Origin: Chaetoceros tenuissimus | Lineage: Eukaryota > Bacillariophyta > Thalassiosirophyceae > Chaetocerotales > Chaetocerotaceae | Reading direction: 5' to 3' | NCBI GenBank assembly: GCA_021927905.1 | Contig: BLLK01000062.1 | Coordinates: 2,232,001-2,296,000 of the forward strand | DNA: 64,000 bases | In this document: positions 9,017 through 20,039 of the stretch, in pieces | Layout: the number at the start of each line of letters is the position of its first letter | Position numbering within the stretch: the first letter of the stretch is position 1 | The notes under the pieces: generated by a model | What the model was told of the DNA's origin: nothing | The model's database searches: none | The model's input: only the letters and a program-made list of their open reading frames with translations | Made by a program: the position numbers and the translations under genes

Positions 9017-9916
9017 AAGAAACATGCTAACCAAACCATGTTCAGGCATACCACTAGTTGCACCTGTCACCAAGTTTATTCAAATCATTCGATGCATCCG
9101 AGGTAATTAACTTCTAATCCGACCACTGTCAATACAATATTTTCAGAAAAAGGATACAGCCATTTGACCTGTCTCCTCACTCAACATTTTAACAGACTCC
9201 TTTGTTCAACCATATGTTTCTAAATTTCAACTTAAAAAACAAAAACAATCACCTTTCAAAAATACAAAAGCCAGTCAATGAACAGATCCATTGTTAACAT
9301 GTGCAAAAAGCGTATCCCAACACGCAACTACTTGCCGCTTACGCGTTCCATCCTGAACCCTACACAGGCATTTAATTTCGCTCGAGGGACGGCGGATAGT
9401 TTTGTTGTGAGGGATACAAAAAGGAAGAGAGCCACCAGCAAAGGTAAAGAGAGCGTTTGTTCTCGAGTGAAGGCCGAAGCCAACAAACGATCCAGTAGCG
9501 CCTGCAGAGCAGACAACTACAACCAAACTGCAGTGCTGCAAGCAGCAACTACAGTCCTCATGTTGCCATGTACATGGGCATGAGAGGCACCCTATAATTA
9601 CAACCCCCACGCAGAAGGTCCTGACAACTGAGCAAAAGCATTAGGTTGGAAAAACACATCTTTCTCAGCGAGAGTTCTCTTCTCAGTAAGAGGTAAAAAG
9701 TGCGCGCTGCAACTGATGTGAGTATCCATTTCAAGTAGGTAGTGGATGGGACTTAAGATGGGACTCGACTCCTCAATTTTTCCTCGTCATTTTTTTCTTG
9801 GTACAGATTTATCTGCAAAGGCACATTCATGTAAAAATATAACAAACCAACATACATTTTCAATCCTTTACTCATTTTTCTCTTTATAGAATCAGTTCTT
9901 GACAAAATTAAAAGAG

Positions 9917-11167
9917 ATGACTCTATATGAGTATACCCACTGGGTTACTGCTGCTGGGGAAAAGTTTCTAAAAATTTATGCCACATTCAAAACTGCGGTA
10001 AGAAAAGCATTCAACCAGCAAAGAGGAGGAATTGTAGAATTGAAAGGGGAAAACCTTACAAAATTTCAAGAAGAGCTTAATGAGTTAAGACTGGATAATG
10101 AACTCATCAATGAGTCATCAATCCATTATCAGAGTTTGGAAGTTGAAATCAAGGAGAGCCAAGCTCAAGGACTATGGCTTGACTTGGAATTCATTTGTGG
10201 TGTAGCCAACAAAAAGAATAAAAAGGATAATATTGTTCATAAAGGTGGCCATAAGCTTTATACTCATCATCTTTGTGAAGATCACTGGGGGCTCAAGGAT
10301 AAGAGTAAGTTCATTGTGTTTAAGAAGGGGGAAAAAAAGGTATCACTTATAGTAATTAAAGGAGGATTGAGTTCAAAAGGTAAACAAGCTTTGGAGTATT
10401 TCCAAAAGATGCATATGATTGTCAACCCAGTTTTAATGAAGCTCTGCTGCAAGATAAGTGGGTGGCCCATTGCAGAACTTATTAAACAGGGTTTCAATCT
10501 AGCGGGTTCAAAACGAAAATATGGAAGTGAAAATATGACCCCATTGGGATTTACACAGTCTGGGAGAAGTGGTAAAAATTGGTATCTTAATACAGATGGA
10601 GAAGAAAAGGAGTTTCAAGTGGAGAATCCTTGTAGCAGAATGTCTTATTACAAATTTGGGGATGAAATTGAGGATGTTAAAAAATTGTGGAATGATGAAA
10701 AGTTTGGGATTGCACAGAAGTTGGGTAAGCAATGGAATGAGGTGAAGCCATTGTTTGATGCTTACTTTGATGATATGAAAGCAGCTTACTTGGCTCATAT
10801 GAAGTACTTCTTTGAGCCAAGTGCTAGATCAGATCCTGCTAGAATGAACGAAGTATATTTTGGTGAAAGATTTCATTTCTCTTCCAATCTATTTGATCAA
10901 AATCACACTTGTGCTGTTCATCATGATACTAAACCATTGCAGAAGGGGTTTCCTTCTGGCATTACTGCAATGGGTCTCAATGAAGATGGGACCAATAGAT
11001 TCTTGAGACAAGGCGATGGTGAGTTATGCTTTATTGAGCTTGGATGTAATGTCCAGTACAATAAAGGAGACATTGTACTCATGGACCCTATGCTATACCA
11101 TGGACTTCTCCCTCTCAAGGGTCCTAGGTTCTCTTTGGTCTTGTACAACAATAGAGGAACACTTTAA
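9917..11167 (+). CDS. 2OG-Fe(II) dioxygenase-like protein (416 aa)
   Basis: The C-terminal ~100 residues carry the double-stranded beta-helix signature of 2-oxoglutarate/Fe(II) oxygenases. These are H335-x-D337 (in VHHDTK), a GDIVLMDP strand, a distal H395 (LYHGLLP) and R404 nine residues later for 2OG binding. The metal-ligand spacing is normal for the superfamily. The N-terminal ~300 residues are Lys/Glu-rich and unrecognised; residues 255-310 include a long helix. The subfamily is unclear: prolyl-hydroxylase-like or TET/JBP-like base oxidases are both possible. ATG at 9917 is the first in frame, but a pyrimidine-rich stretch ending in tatag at 9889 looks like a splice acceptor, so an upstream exon may exist. 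It is flanked by fresh repeats on the 5' side. Confidence 0.75.
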   Translation: MTLYEYTHWVTAAGEKFLKIYATFKTAVRKAFNQQRGGIVELKGENLTKFQEELNELRLDNELINESSIHYQSLEVEIKESQAQGLWLDLEFICGVANKKNKKDNIVHKGGHKLYTHHLCEDHWGLKDKSKFIVFKKGEKKVSLIVIKGGLSSKGKQALEYFQKMHMIVNPVLMKLCCKISGWPIAELIKQGFNLAGSKRKYGSENMTPLGFTQSGRSGKNWYLNTDGEEKEFQVENPCSRMSYYKFGDEIEDVKKLWNDEKFGIAQKLGKQWNEVKPLFDAYFDDMKAAYLAHMKYFFEPSARSDPARMNEVYFGERFHFSSNLFDQNHTCAVHHDTKPLQKGFPSGITAMGLNEDGTNRFLRQGDGELCFIELGCNVQYNKGDIVLMDPMLYHGLLPLKGPRFSLVLYNNRGTL

Positions 11168-11928
11168 CAAATTACTACGGTTTAAAATTACTATGGTTGA
11201 AGAATAATACTATGGTTTAAGAATAATACTATAAAAATTGGTTTAAATTAGTATCAAGTGTTTATTTCGATGTATACTTTTGAATATTACTCATTTTTAA
11301 TATTTAGGTATGATTCTTGTCTCTTACATCTATTATTTTAAATGGAAGCGATTGGAATTGAATTTGAAATAAATGCTTCGTTGGGTTCATAACCTATAAA
11401 CCATAAAACAACTCCTGTCCCATCTCTTCGTCTTATTTCCCATTCCAACAAGCATTTGGTTTCACTCGCAAGCTCCAAGAGGTGTGGCAACATAGCAACA
11501 TTAACCACAGCCACTAACGACTCAAATCTACTTTCTCACTTCTTCGTCACAATGTTATTAATTGTATTAATTACTAAGTTCTTCAATCTAAAGCTGTGGG
11601 GACAACAAGTGGTCAATAGTATCTTATTCTTGAAAAGTTTTTACTATTATGTTTTGAATTGTTTCTGGTTGGAGAATGATAGAACTATCATGCATAGAGA
11701 TCAAGGCATACTTAAGACAGTTAGGGTTATTCACGAGAATTAGGTCCTCTCGTTAGTGCTCATATTTTAAGTTCTTTTGATGTTGACAATGCTTTTGTTC
11801 CTCACTGTGAGCTACAAGCTCTAAGTTTCATTGTACACTCTATCTATCTTCATAACGATGACGAAAACGTTAGCAAAGATTCTACGGATTGGGCAAAAAA
11901 AGCCCAAAGTTTCTTAATCTGTTTGGAA
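11168..11928. other. Intergenic stretch, no supported gene
   Basis: About 760 bp hold only short ORFs (for example 11456-11743) without recognisable motifs or credible starts. Possibly decayed coding sequence; nothing definite is seen. Confidence 0.4.
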
Positions 11929-12321
11929 ATGTTTATTTTTGCCATTGTGCATGTGAGTGTGTTTCCTGCTGAAGAGTGGAGACCTGGCTATAAGGAAGAA
12001 GAAATGAAGAGAAATAAAACTACATTGACAGAAAGCATGGCCTTGAAAGATTTTGTATCCGATGTCAAAACTGTGATTAGATCTCAGAAGAAACGAAAAG
12101 CAAAATATCACAAGGTAGAACGGAGTCCGTCTCCTGAAAAGAAGCTTGCTAGTAGTGGTTATGATGCTCACTTTGAAATTGGTTCTCTTGATGATGAAGA
12201 AGAAAATGAAGACGATCCAGATTGGAGCCAAAAATGGACAAGAATAGAAGAGTTTATTGAACAGATAGGCTCAGAAGATAGCGACGAGGAAAGGTCTGTA
12301 TCTGGAAGTCAAATAGTTTAA
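11929..12321 (+). CDS. Small acidic/basic charged protein, hypothetical (130 aa)
   Basis: Open frame from ATG 11929. The first ~15 residues are hydrophobic; the rest is strongly charged, with a basic QKKRKAK patch, an SPSPEK motif and an acidic DDEEENEDD run. The coding-like composition is clearest from residue ~17 on, so the true 5' end may be an exon beginning near 11970. Family unknown. It is convergent with MCM5: only 39 bp separate the stop codons. Confidence 0.45.
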   Translation: MFIFAIVHVSVFPAEEWRPGYKEEEMKRNKTTLTESMALKDFVSDVKTVIRSQKKRKAKYHKVERSPSPEKKLASSGYDAHFEIGSLDDEEENEDDPDWSQKWTRIEEFIEQIGSEDSDEERSVSGSQIV

Positions 12322-12360
12322 ATTTCTTTTACATTAGACTAGTTGATGCATTTTTAAAAA

Positions 12361-14972
12361 TTACTTCACACGCTTGAACATTCTCCCTTGGTTCTTCTCT
12401 TGTAATTCACCCCTACTTGTCATGATGGAAATTGCTCTTGCAACTACTGTAGCATCATAACCTTGACTTGCAGCTTCTTCAACAATTCTTTGCTTGTTTA
12501 CCATCTGGTGCATGACCAATCTTGACCTCAAAAATGCTTCTGAGCGCAAGAGCTCTTCTCTCGATGGCAGAGCACTACGCATCATACCATTCTGTGTACC
12601 ACTTGGCCCATCTACAGGGTTGCCACTATCAGCAGCATTCGCAGCCATGGTAGAAACCTTAAATAGCCTCAAAGCTTCAGCAATATCCTGTGCTTGGACC
12701 TCATCTTCTAACCTCATTTTTGCCAAACTCTCTGAGAGACGAATTAATGCCTCCAATTGACGCACAGTGATTGGGATAACAGCCTGGTCACTTCCATCGT
12801 CATCACCATTTTGAGCAGATGTTGCCATTGCATTACGTCTTACGTCATCTCTAATCTTCACATAGGAGCTTGCAAGAATATCTCCTGAATCTTCACTTAA
12901 TCTTGGAGAGCATTTAGCCTTGCAGTATTGAACGTACTTCTTCATTGTCGGTACATCAAGTTCGCCATTTCCTGTAGTTGCAACTTGCATTGCATTGTCA
13001 GCGATTGCTTCAGGCGATGTATTCGCATTTGAGATCTGTGCTCTTGCTTGCTGATCTAGTAATCCGCCATCTGGGGCTGACGAATCAAAACCTGCCCCCA
13101 GAGTATCACCAGCTGCAGCTAATCCACCACGAGAGTTATTAATGTGCACACCCATTACATGATGACAAATCATTTTATCCAATTCCTCATCTCTAACATC
13201 TCGAACTAAAAAGATCAGGTCAAATCTGGACAAAATAGTTGTCATCAAATCAATGTTCTCACTAGCTGACTTGAGCTCGTCATATCGACCAAAAACTGGA
13301 TTCGCAGCAGCGAGTACTGAACTTCTACTGTTCAATACTGTAGTGATTCCAGCCTTTGCCACAGAAATAGTCTGCTGTTCCATTGCCTCGTGAATAGCTA
13401 CTCTATCAGCCGGTCTCATTTTGTCGAACTCATCAATTGCTACAATGCCACCATCTGCTAGAACCATAGCTCCTCCTTCAAGATAAAACTCTCCCCTCTG
13501 ATCCTTCACAACAGAAGCCGTTAAACCTGCAGCACTTGATCCCTTTCCAGAGGTGTAGACCCCAACAGGTGCTACACGGGTTGTATACTTCAGAAACTGA
13601 CTCTTTGCCATACTTGGATCACCAAGAAGCAAAACATTGATATCTCCACGAAGTCTCATTCCATCTGGAAGACGCTTTCTCGACCCAGAAAATAATTGAC
13701 AAGTGATGGCTTTCTTTATATCATAAGTGTAAGATCCCGAAATAGAAGGGGCGATGGATCTAGATAGAATTTCATATACATCTGATCGTCTGGCCAGCAT
13801 TCGAAATGCTTCTTCTTCTCTTGGAGTAAAGGTCACATGATCACCCGCACCTTGGTCTTTCTGCATTCCAAGGACACGAAGGTAAACAGTTTTAACAGAT
13901 GTTCCATTTCTACCACCACTTGAATTGAACAAGCTTACTATAGCCAAGATACTAACCCTTGTTCCAGGTGGTGCTTTATCAACGACGCCACGTTCTACAG
14001 CCAGCAACACACTTCTTGGCATCTCTCCAGTTGGAACGACCTCAGGCGCTTCTTGAAGCTTCAAAGTTTGGTGATCAACAAAGTGACAATCATCTGGTAC
14101 AACCGCATAAGGAGTAGGTCCACAATCATCAGGTTGAGCACCCATACATCTCTGTGGAAGTGGAATGGCACCAAATGGACCAGAAGTGGCACGAACAGAA
14201 TGAGCATGTTGGCAACGTGAACAACGAAGATGTATTTTTGTCGCACGCGAACGAACTTTCGATGCAGAAATAACAATTCCTGTACATCTAACAAGAGTAT
14301 TAAGATGCATAGATTGAATGGATCGAAGTGGAGTTGGTGTCATATTTCCACGAAGTAATATTTGAATGGAACTCCCATGAAACATATCTTCATTTTGACT
14401 CTGACTGTTATCATTTTCCTCTTGCCCTTCTGCATTTTGTGTTAGTCCTTGTTCAGGAACGTCATTCTCTTCTGCTTGTTGATCATTTCGGTTTTTACGA
14501 ATAATTGTGTTTAGAGCATCAACTGCGGCTGTTTCAAAGACAGGCATTACCAATGCAGGCTGACGAAGAATTAGATCTAACAAAGTGATGTCATATTCTC
14601 CAAGATGAGCCAAGTCGACGTGTATAGCTGCTTTATTGTCGATAACTTTCTTTGATAAGTTTGTTGTATTTCCATCTCCTGAAGTTCGTTGATGCATTCG
14701 AAGAAGCCTTTCACGGTATAAATACCTTTGCTTTTGACGATAATTTCCTATGAAAGTACAATCAGATGAGCATCGAAGAAATTAAATAATAGCTACTGCT
14801 AAGTATATCCTCGTCTTTACTTACTTAGGAACTCTCTAAAATGCCTCTTTACTGCTGGTAAATTAACATCATCATTGTTGTCATCATTGTCAGCAACTAC
14901 TTCAGCTGCATCTCCTCGATCCGATTGCAGATTCTGATAGGAGTAGTAAATGCGATCTTCGTCGTAGTCCAT
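12361..14972 (-). CDS. MCM5: MCM5 DNA replication licensing helicase subunit (copy B, complete)
   Basis: complement(join(12361..14747,14825..14972)), 844 aa. The 77-bp intron 14748-14824 interrupts an Arg codon in phase 1; the join gives FREFLRNYRQ. In order: an acidic N-terminus, the OB/zinc region (LRCSRCQH with downstream CMGAQPDDC), VPTGEMPR typical of MCM5, Walker A-like GDPSMAKSQ, Walker B IDEFDKM, the LSRFDLIFLV arginine finger, and a C-terminal winged-helix region. It is longer than usual (~730 aa) because of low-complexity inserts near residues 95-115 and 570-620 (Ala/Gly/Asn-rich). MCM5 is one of six subunits of the CMG helicase motor at replication forks. An E2F-like palindrome lies 161 bp upstream. 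Confidence 0.97.
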
Positions 14973-15132
14973 TATGTTTCTACCAATACTACTGATCTAA
15001 TCTAAGTCAAGGAAAGTTGAGATGAGCTGTAGAATGCATAAGAAGTTGTAATAGATGGATACACTATTTCTTGCACATAGTATTATTCAATAGCATTTCA
15101 TCAACTGTTGTGTACTTCTTCACTACAAAAAA

Positions 15133-15142
15133 ATGGCGCCAT
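15133..15142. promoter_or_regulatory. E2F-like GGCGCC palindrome upstream of MCM5 copy B
   Basis: Same atggcgccat palindrome as at 1961, in the 436-bp divergent spacer between MCM5 (start 14972) and the lumen-protein gene (start 15409). It is retained although nearby bases carry indels between copies. Confidence 0.4.
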
Positions 15143-15408
15143 TTTGTCTCAACTATTTTGGTCATATTCATTTTTCAAAAAAGCAGAGAGAAAGGAAAGG
15201 GAACGAAAGAAAAAGAGAGTGAAAATTTGTTCATGTACTCGTATGTACGCATGTACTACACAGTACATACGTACAAACTCAGATCTCCTCTTCCACTGTT
15301 CAACCTCTCTCAGAAAAGATTTCATGTTGAAAAACATCAACTCAAATGATAATAATGTGCGTTTAGGTAATTTGTTTGCTCTGAGTCCACCATCAACACA
15401 ATAGAAGT

Positions 15409-16109
15409 ATGAAATTCTTTAGATACGCAACGTTTGCGATGATGGCAAGCTATGTACCATTCAGCGGTGCTTTCTCTGTTTCCTCCAATAAAAGTTCACT
15501 TTCTCAAAAGACAACTTCGAGTCTCTCTGCAATGAATGACAGTGATAGAAGATCATTTCTCTCTAAATCCGTGGCATCAATTGCTGTTGGTACTGTTTTT
15601 GGAACATCTGTAGTGGATCCGCAAGTAGCAAATGCCATTCCAGGAGTAACAGTTGCAGAGTTTGAGACGATTCTGAAAACATCTGCAAAATCAGTTGCAC
15701 TCGTAGAATTCAGCGGATCAAAATCTGAAAATGCTGTTGTGACTTTGATCGATTCAACAAAGTTCATCATCACTGATCTTTTTGAGAGTAGTACAGATCC
15801 ACGTTCTCCTCTTAAGCTAATTGCAACTTGTAGATCATATGGTGTGGTAAGATTTATATGAACAGCTCTTACATTCACATTATTTAAAAGTTCATACATC
15901 TCTCATCTTTGTTATTACTATAGCCTACCAAGAATGTTGGTCTTGAGGAAGCTGTATTATCTCTTTCCAGTTCAGGATCTAAGAAGAAAAAAGTTTACAT
16001 GAATGAAAGAGTGAGAAAGGCTGCAGAATTGGAAAGGGAGAAGAAGGAGCGAATGGAACAGGATGAAAGAGACAGACTAGCAGAATTGGAAAAACAACAA
16101 GGATTATAG
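15409..16109 (+). CDS. Predicted thylakoid-lumen protein, 207 aa (copy B)
   Basis: join(15409..15846,15924..16109), the same structure as at 2240. It has a signal peptide ending SGAF, a transit region, a twin-arginine SDRRSFLSK segment with an ANA cleavage site, then a ~130-residue mature domain with a charged C-terminal helix. The exon 1 product differs from copy A only at residue 16 (V here, A there). Near identity of both copies suggests that both are young and probably both are functional. Family unknown. Confidence 0.75.
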
Positions 16110-16274
16110 AAAATGTATACCATATGGACTGATAAATCATTCATTAAAAAATTATAATAAGAGTGTGATCAGATAATAAAGATATGGTGAGATGAAGTAT
16201 TAGGTAGTATAGCTCTTCTTGTTTTAGACTTCTAGACTTCTATAATAATTGATGTCCAAAGATATTCCTTGTAT

Positions 16275-17042
16275 TTACTTCTCAATAGACTTCATCTTGA
16301 CAACGTCTACAACAGCTTTGAAACTAAATGGTTCATTAGCAGCCATTTCAGCCAATACCTTGCGGTTCAATTTGATACCTTGTTCTCCGTCCTCGTTCAT
16401 AGTTGCCATTCCATTGATAAATCTAGAGTAGCTAATGCCATGTTGCCTGACGCCTGCATTGATTCTTTCAATCCATAGTTTTCTATAGTTTCTTCTCTTT
16501 ACCTTGCGGTCACGATAACTATATTGGAGACCTTTCTCTACCCTACGAATTGCAGCACGAAATGTGCGATTTGCACGCCCACGGTAACCCTTTGCCATTT
16601 TAATGATTCTTTTATGTTTCTTGGATGCAAAAGTACGCTTTTGACTTATTGTAGGAGAAGTAAGACCGATAGATGAATCTACTGTACTAGGCGATGAGGA
16701 TACAGTAAGTTTGCTGAACATGGACAGTAATGGGTTGGAAATATTTTTTGATTGAGCCTTTACGTCACGAAATGGAAGTGTGCTCATGTATCTTTGACTT
16801 GATAGCAACGAAGATCCAAACAGAGGTGATGAAAAATTCACATTCATTGATGATGAAACAGGTGGCGTAGTTGTAATAGATGCTGCATCATTTGTAATAT
16901 CCATGCTTTGTTTGTTCTCAGTGTTTGCAGTTGCAGTTGTACTGCTGCTAGCTCTTGTAAGGTGTGAAGATACAGCAGTTCTCGATGACGAAACCGTGCA
17001 ACGGCGCGCCATTAGGGACGCTAGAGAATTCACGTTGATCAT
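16275..17042 (-). CDS. MRPL20: Mitochondrial ribosomal protein bL20m (copy B)
   Basis: 255 aa from ATG 17042, chosen because it matches the start conserved in copy A. The frame is open further upstream here, but the upstream extension is destroyed by an indel in copy A and is unlikely to be translated. The bL20 core is identical to copy A (KGYRGRANRTFR, RKLWIERINAG, SRFINGM). The presequence differs by three or so residues (for example A to V and A to T changes). Confidence 0.93.
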   Translation of the reverse strand: MINVNSLASLMARRCTVSSSRTAVSSHLTRASSSTTATANTENKQSMDITNDAASITTTPPVSSSMNVNFSSPLFGSSLLSSQRYMSTLPFRDVKAQSKNISNPLLSMFSKLTVSSSPSTVDSSIGLTSPTISQKRTFASKKHKRIIKMAKGYRGRANRTFRAAIRRVEKGLQYSYRDRKVKRRNYRKLWIERINAGVRQHGISYSRFINGMATMNEDGEQGIKLNRKVLAEMAANEPFSFKAVVDVVKMKSIEK

Positions 17043-17743
17043 AGCGCTTTTAGATAGATCAAAAAGAAGGAAGTGATGCTTAAGTGGTGTTTGTTTACTT
17101 GCACTATTGAATGAACAAAACTGTTTCAGTTTTGATCTCTCATTGTAGAGAAGAAGACGAGGGACGAGGGGTCCGCAAAGCATCGGGTACAACTACCTAC
17201 TTGATACGGTTGAAAGAATTAGAGTAAAACCAGGTAAAACCTCTAGAGTACGAGTTAAAACAGAAAAAATTTACTTCAGACAATGATGCATGGATTAATA
17301 TCAATAATTGCGAATTATGTTAAAGAGAAAACATGGTAATTTTAATCATTTTAAAATATTATTATCACGATTGACCTCGAAGTTGACGTCGATACTTTCC
17401 TAATTTCTGTATGTAATTCTAGTTGGTGAAAGGATTTTTCCTGTTTTCCTTCTCTCCTTTTCTAACTTTTTCAACATAAATTATCTGGAGTAATTGGCAT
17501 ATCTACATAGTTCATATCATTTAATAATAATAAAAAAATATATTTACGTATGTAAATGATTCAATGCTTAATATTGACTTCATTCTATATAATACTGCCA
17601 ATTGTAGTCACTTCGTTTTCTACTCAATCCATTGAATTTATGCTTGAAGTTTGCGGAACTTTATCATCATAATTTGACACGATTTCAAATCCAAGATCCG
17701 AAAGGATCGCAAAACATTCTCAAGTCCAATCCCATCCCAATAT

Positions 17744-17983
17744 TTAGCACATATCCTTGTATCTTCTTCCTCCGGTCTTTTCAAGTTCACTTCTAGTCAC
17801 AGCATAAAGAGTGTATGGAAATACAATTCCCAAGAAAAGAATAGATGGAATTGTTTTTCCACTTGCACGGAATGACTTTTCTGTAATTTCACGACGTCCA
17901 TTCCACTCTTCTACGAATTTATTCTTCTTCACTCCAAGATTTGCTGGGTATGGTCCTCCTGCCATACCACGTCTGAATTTCAA
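17744..17983 (-). CDS. Mitochondrial complex I NDUFB4/B15-like subunit
   Basis: 79 aa from ATG 17983, or 73 aa from the second ATG at 17965 (MAGGPYPAN). The pattern KNKFVEEWNGRRE, a short linker, one membrane helix (SILFLGIVFPYTLYAV) and a charged tail resembles the small plant complex I accessory subunit of the NDUFB4 type (Arabidopsis protein with NKFIEDWG at the same place). That would be a single-pass accessory subunit of the complex I membrane arm. The right end of the long duplication cuts through this gene at 17897; this copy is whole. Family assignment is from memory of the plant protein, so moderately sure. Confidence 0.7.
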   Translation of the reverse strand: MKFRRGMAGGPYPANLGVKKNKFVEEWNGRREITEKSFRASGKTIPSILFLGIVFPYTLYAVTRSELEKTGGRRYKDMC

Positions 17984-18529
17984 TTATTTATTTCATTTTG
18001 TTAATCGATGACGGAATGTGTGAGTGAAATGTATTGGAAAAGAAAAACCAAAGTTTGTACATGTCAAAGGAGAGAAGACAAAAACTAGTTTTAATGTTTT
18101 CTACAAGCTTTCGACTCCTGCACCTCAACAATCCCAAGATACTAACCTTTGAGACGATTGCACAACAGTACGGCTGGATCGTGAAACAACTGTTCTCAAC
18201 ATTGTTATATAAGCGTGAAAGAATTACCTATGAGCAATACAGTTGTAAGTATTGTGTTTTTGCGATTAGGTTTTTCACTTATTTCACTATTTTGATCAGT
18301 TTGCTGAAGAAGTAAAAGAGATGGGAAAGGAAGGAAGGACGGACGGACGCAAGGTCGGCCCCGACAAAGGAATTCGAATGGAAACGAGCACAAGGCGAAA
18401 GGCGAAAGTGGAAAATTTTAATTTCAATTACATCAATTTACTTAGTTTCATGTACAGAACTATTGATGTTATATACTTATATTTTCAGGAATTAAACATA
18501 CAACATATCTATACATTCATACATGCATC
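17984..18529. other. Intergenic spacer
   Basis: 546 bp between the complex I gene and the CENP-B-type gene. Short ORFs lack coding character. An acceptor-like ttttcag at 18482-18488 suggests a 5'-UTR intron of the downstream gene. Confidence 0.35.
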
Positions 18530-19927
18530 ATGGTTCTTACTCCAGGGGGAATAAATGTAATGGACCCACTCAACCAAGTGGTCAATCCTCACCCTTCCAG
18601 TCAAGAAATGAATACATCGCACACAGTCGTCCCTGACCCAACTGCAGCTTTACTAGATGATAGTCATGAACCAGACCCTACAGTGGCAGCTTTTGGTGAT
18701 ATAATGCCTACCCCTATACATCAACCACATGTACATACTAGACACTCAGATCATACAGAATTTCTTGCACAACGACCACATGAGGCACATGAAGAGGAAG
18801 AAGAGGTAGAGAAAAAACCTGCAAAACCTGTCAAATCTCGAAAGTCCTTTTCATTGAGAGAGAAATATTCAGTTGTATCAGCTTTTCTACAAGACTGTAA
18901 GGTTAGAGAGAGAAAAGAGAAACAAGAGCTCAGGAAGAAGACAAATAAGAAAAGTATGAAGCGCAAAAGGGGATCAAAAAGTCTGCCGACTCAAACTAGC
19001 AAGTCTAATGATTTTACTTCTAGAGCAAAGAAATTGAAAAGTTGGCTTAATGGTGTGAATGAACGTGATGAATTAGGACTTGGACACCTATCATATCAGA
19101 CTATTTATAAATGGGTGCAGAATTATAGTGAAATAGTAACGAAGCAGAATGATGACAGTGGTTTGAATGTATACGACAAGAAAAAGAATGGGAATTCCAC
19201 ATGGAAAATGGGAAAAGCAACTAGTAATGGTGACTTTAGTTCCGATCATACTTCTATTGGTGATTTCAAGAAGGTTCGATCTAGACCATATCAAGAATTA
19301 GAAAATATTTTGGTTGCATATCTAAAGGTTCGAAATGAGAACTTGCGCAAGCGTGGGTTGAGACCTAGCAGTGTACAATTCATCAAAGAAAGAGCAAATT
19401 TATTTTACAGAGACATGTATACAGATGGAACTGATGATAATATGGCTTATGGAATAGGAGCAAATAATACCAATGCGCAAAAGGAATTTAAATGCAGTAA
19501 TGGATGGGTGCACAGATTCAAGAAAAGGTACAAGCACATTCTCGAACCTAGTGAAGAAGATGGAGATGGCAACGAAATACAGCCGACGATCAATGAAGTG
19601 TCTCCTTTGGCCGCGGCCACGGACACTAATGTACCACAGCAACACTTGCAACAAGTTGAACATCTGCCCCCGCCTCCTCCAACCCATTATCACCAACACC
19701 AATACCATCTGGGTCATGTCAATACTGATCTTCAGATGCCCCCAAACGATGATTTAATGCAACACATCCAACCATTAATGGATAATGTTGTTGATGCGCA
19801 TGTATTGCAGGAAGGAAATCATCAATTAAATCCATATCCTCATCAACCTTTACAGCATCATGAACAGATCCATCATGGAAAGCCATCTCATCTTAATCCG
19901 CAGCACATTCAAAACGATTACAGTTGA
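18530..19927 (+). CDS. CENP-B-type HTH DNA-binding protein, transposase-derived (465 aa)
   Basis: Two helix-turn-helix regions in the order found in CENP-B and pogo/Tigger transposases. A psq-like one lies at about residues 105-200 (SFSLREKYSVVSAF ... LSYQTIYKWVQNY). The Tc5/CENP-B domain follows at about 245-345 (YQELENILVAYLKVRNENLRKRG ... CSNGWVHRFKKRYK). No DDE catalytic domain follows. Instead the C-terminus is His/Gln/Pro-rich (HYHQHQYH, HQPLQHHEQIHH) like an activation domain. The N-terminus is acidic, with a basic nuclear-signal stretch (KKSMKRKRG). It is probably a domesticated nuclear DNA-binding or regulatory protein. Target and partners are unknown. Confidence 0.8.
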   Translation: MVLTPGGINVMDPLNQVVNPHPSSQEMNTSHTVVPDPTAALLDDSHEPDPTVAAFGDIMPTPIHQPHVHTRHSDHTEFLAQRPHEAHEEEEEVEKKPAKPVKSRKSFSLREKYSVVSAFLQDCKVRERKEKQELRKKTNKKSMKRKRGSKSLPTQTSKSNDFTSRAKKLKSWLNGVNERDELGLGHLSYQTIYKWVQNYSEIVTKQNDDSGLNVYDKKKNGNSTWKMGKATSNGDFSSDHTSIGDFKKVRSRPYQELENILVAYLKVRNENLRKRGLRPSSVQFIKERANLFYRDMYTDGTDDNMAYGIGANNTNAQKEFKCSNGWVHRFKKRYKHILEPSEEDGDGNEIQPTINEVSPLAAATDTNVPQQHLQQVEHLPPPPPTHYHQHQYHLGHVNTDLQMPPNDDLMQHIQPLMDNVVDAHVLQEGNHQLNPYPHQPLQHHEQIHHGKPSHLNPQHIQNDYS

Positions 19928-20039
19928 GTTGATGTTTGAAGAGTACTAGCGATAGATAAAAAGAAATATTATTCATTTATCTTGTTCTTTTTATAGTCTG
20001 ATCAAGGGAAGTCTCTCAGTCTCTCTTAATTTAAATCCA

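Larger units (their letters stand above)
13175..17897. repeat. Segmental duplication, copy B
   Basis: Direct-orientation partner of 1-4725. Homology starts at or before 13175 (limited by the window edge in copy A) and stops at 17897, inside the NDUFB4-like gene, which continues intact here. Copy B therefore looks like the original arrangement and copy A the derived one. Confidence 0.95.

Noticed and set aside
8540-9110. Two short ORFs sharing an identical N-terminus
   Set aside because: The shared part is the 177-bp direct repeat; the rest differs and nothing supports translation.
9275-9610. Overlapping ORFs on both strands near 9.3-9.6 kb
   Set aside because: No family resemblance, both strands equally open; could hide an upstream exon of the dioxygenase gene but unsupported.
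17043-17192. 50-residue upstream extension of bL20 copy B
   Set aside because: Not conserved in copy A because of an indel, and lacks the mitochondrial-presequence start shared by both copies.
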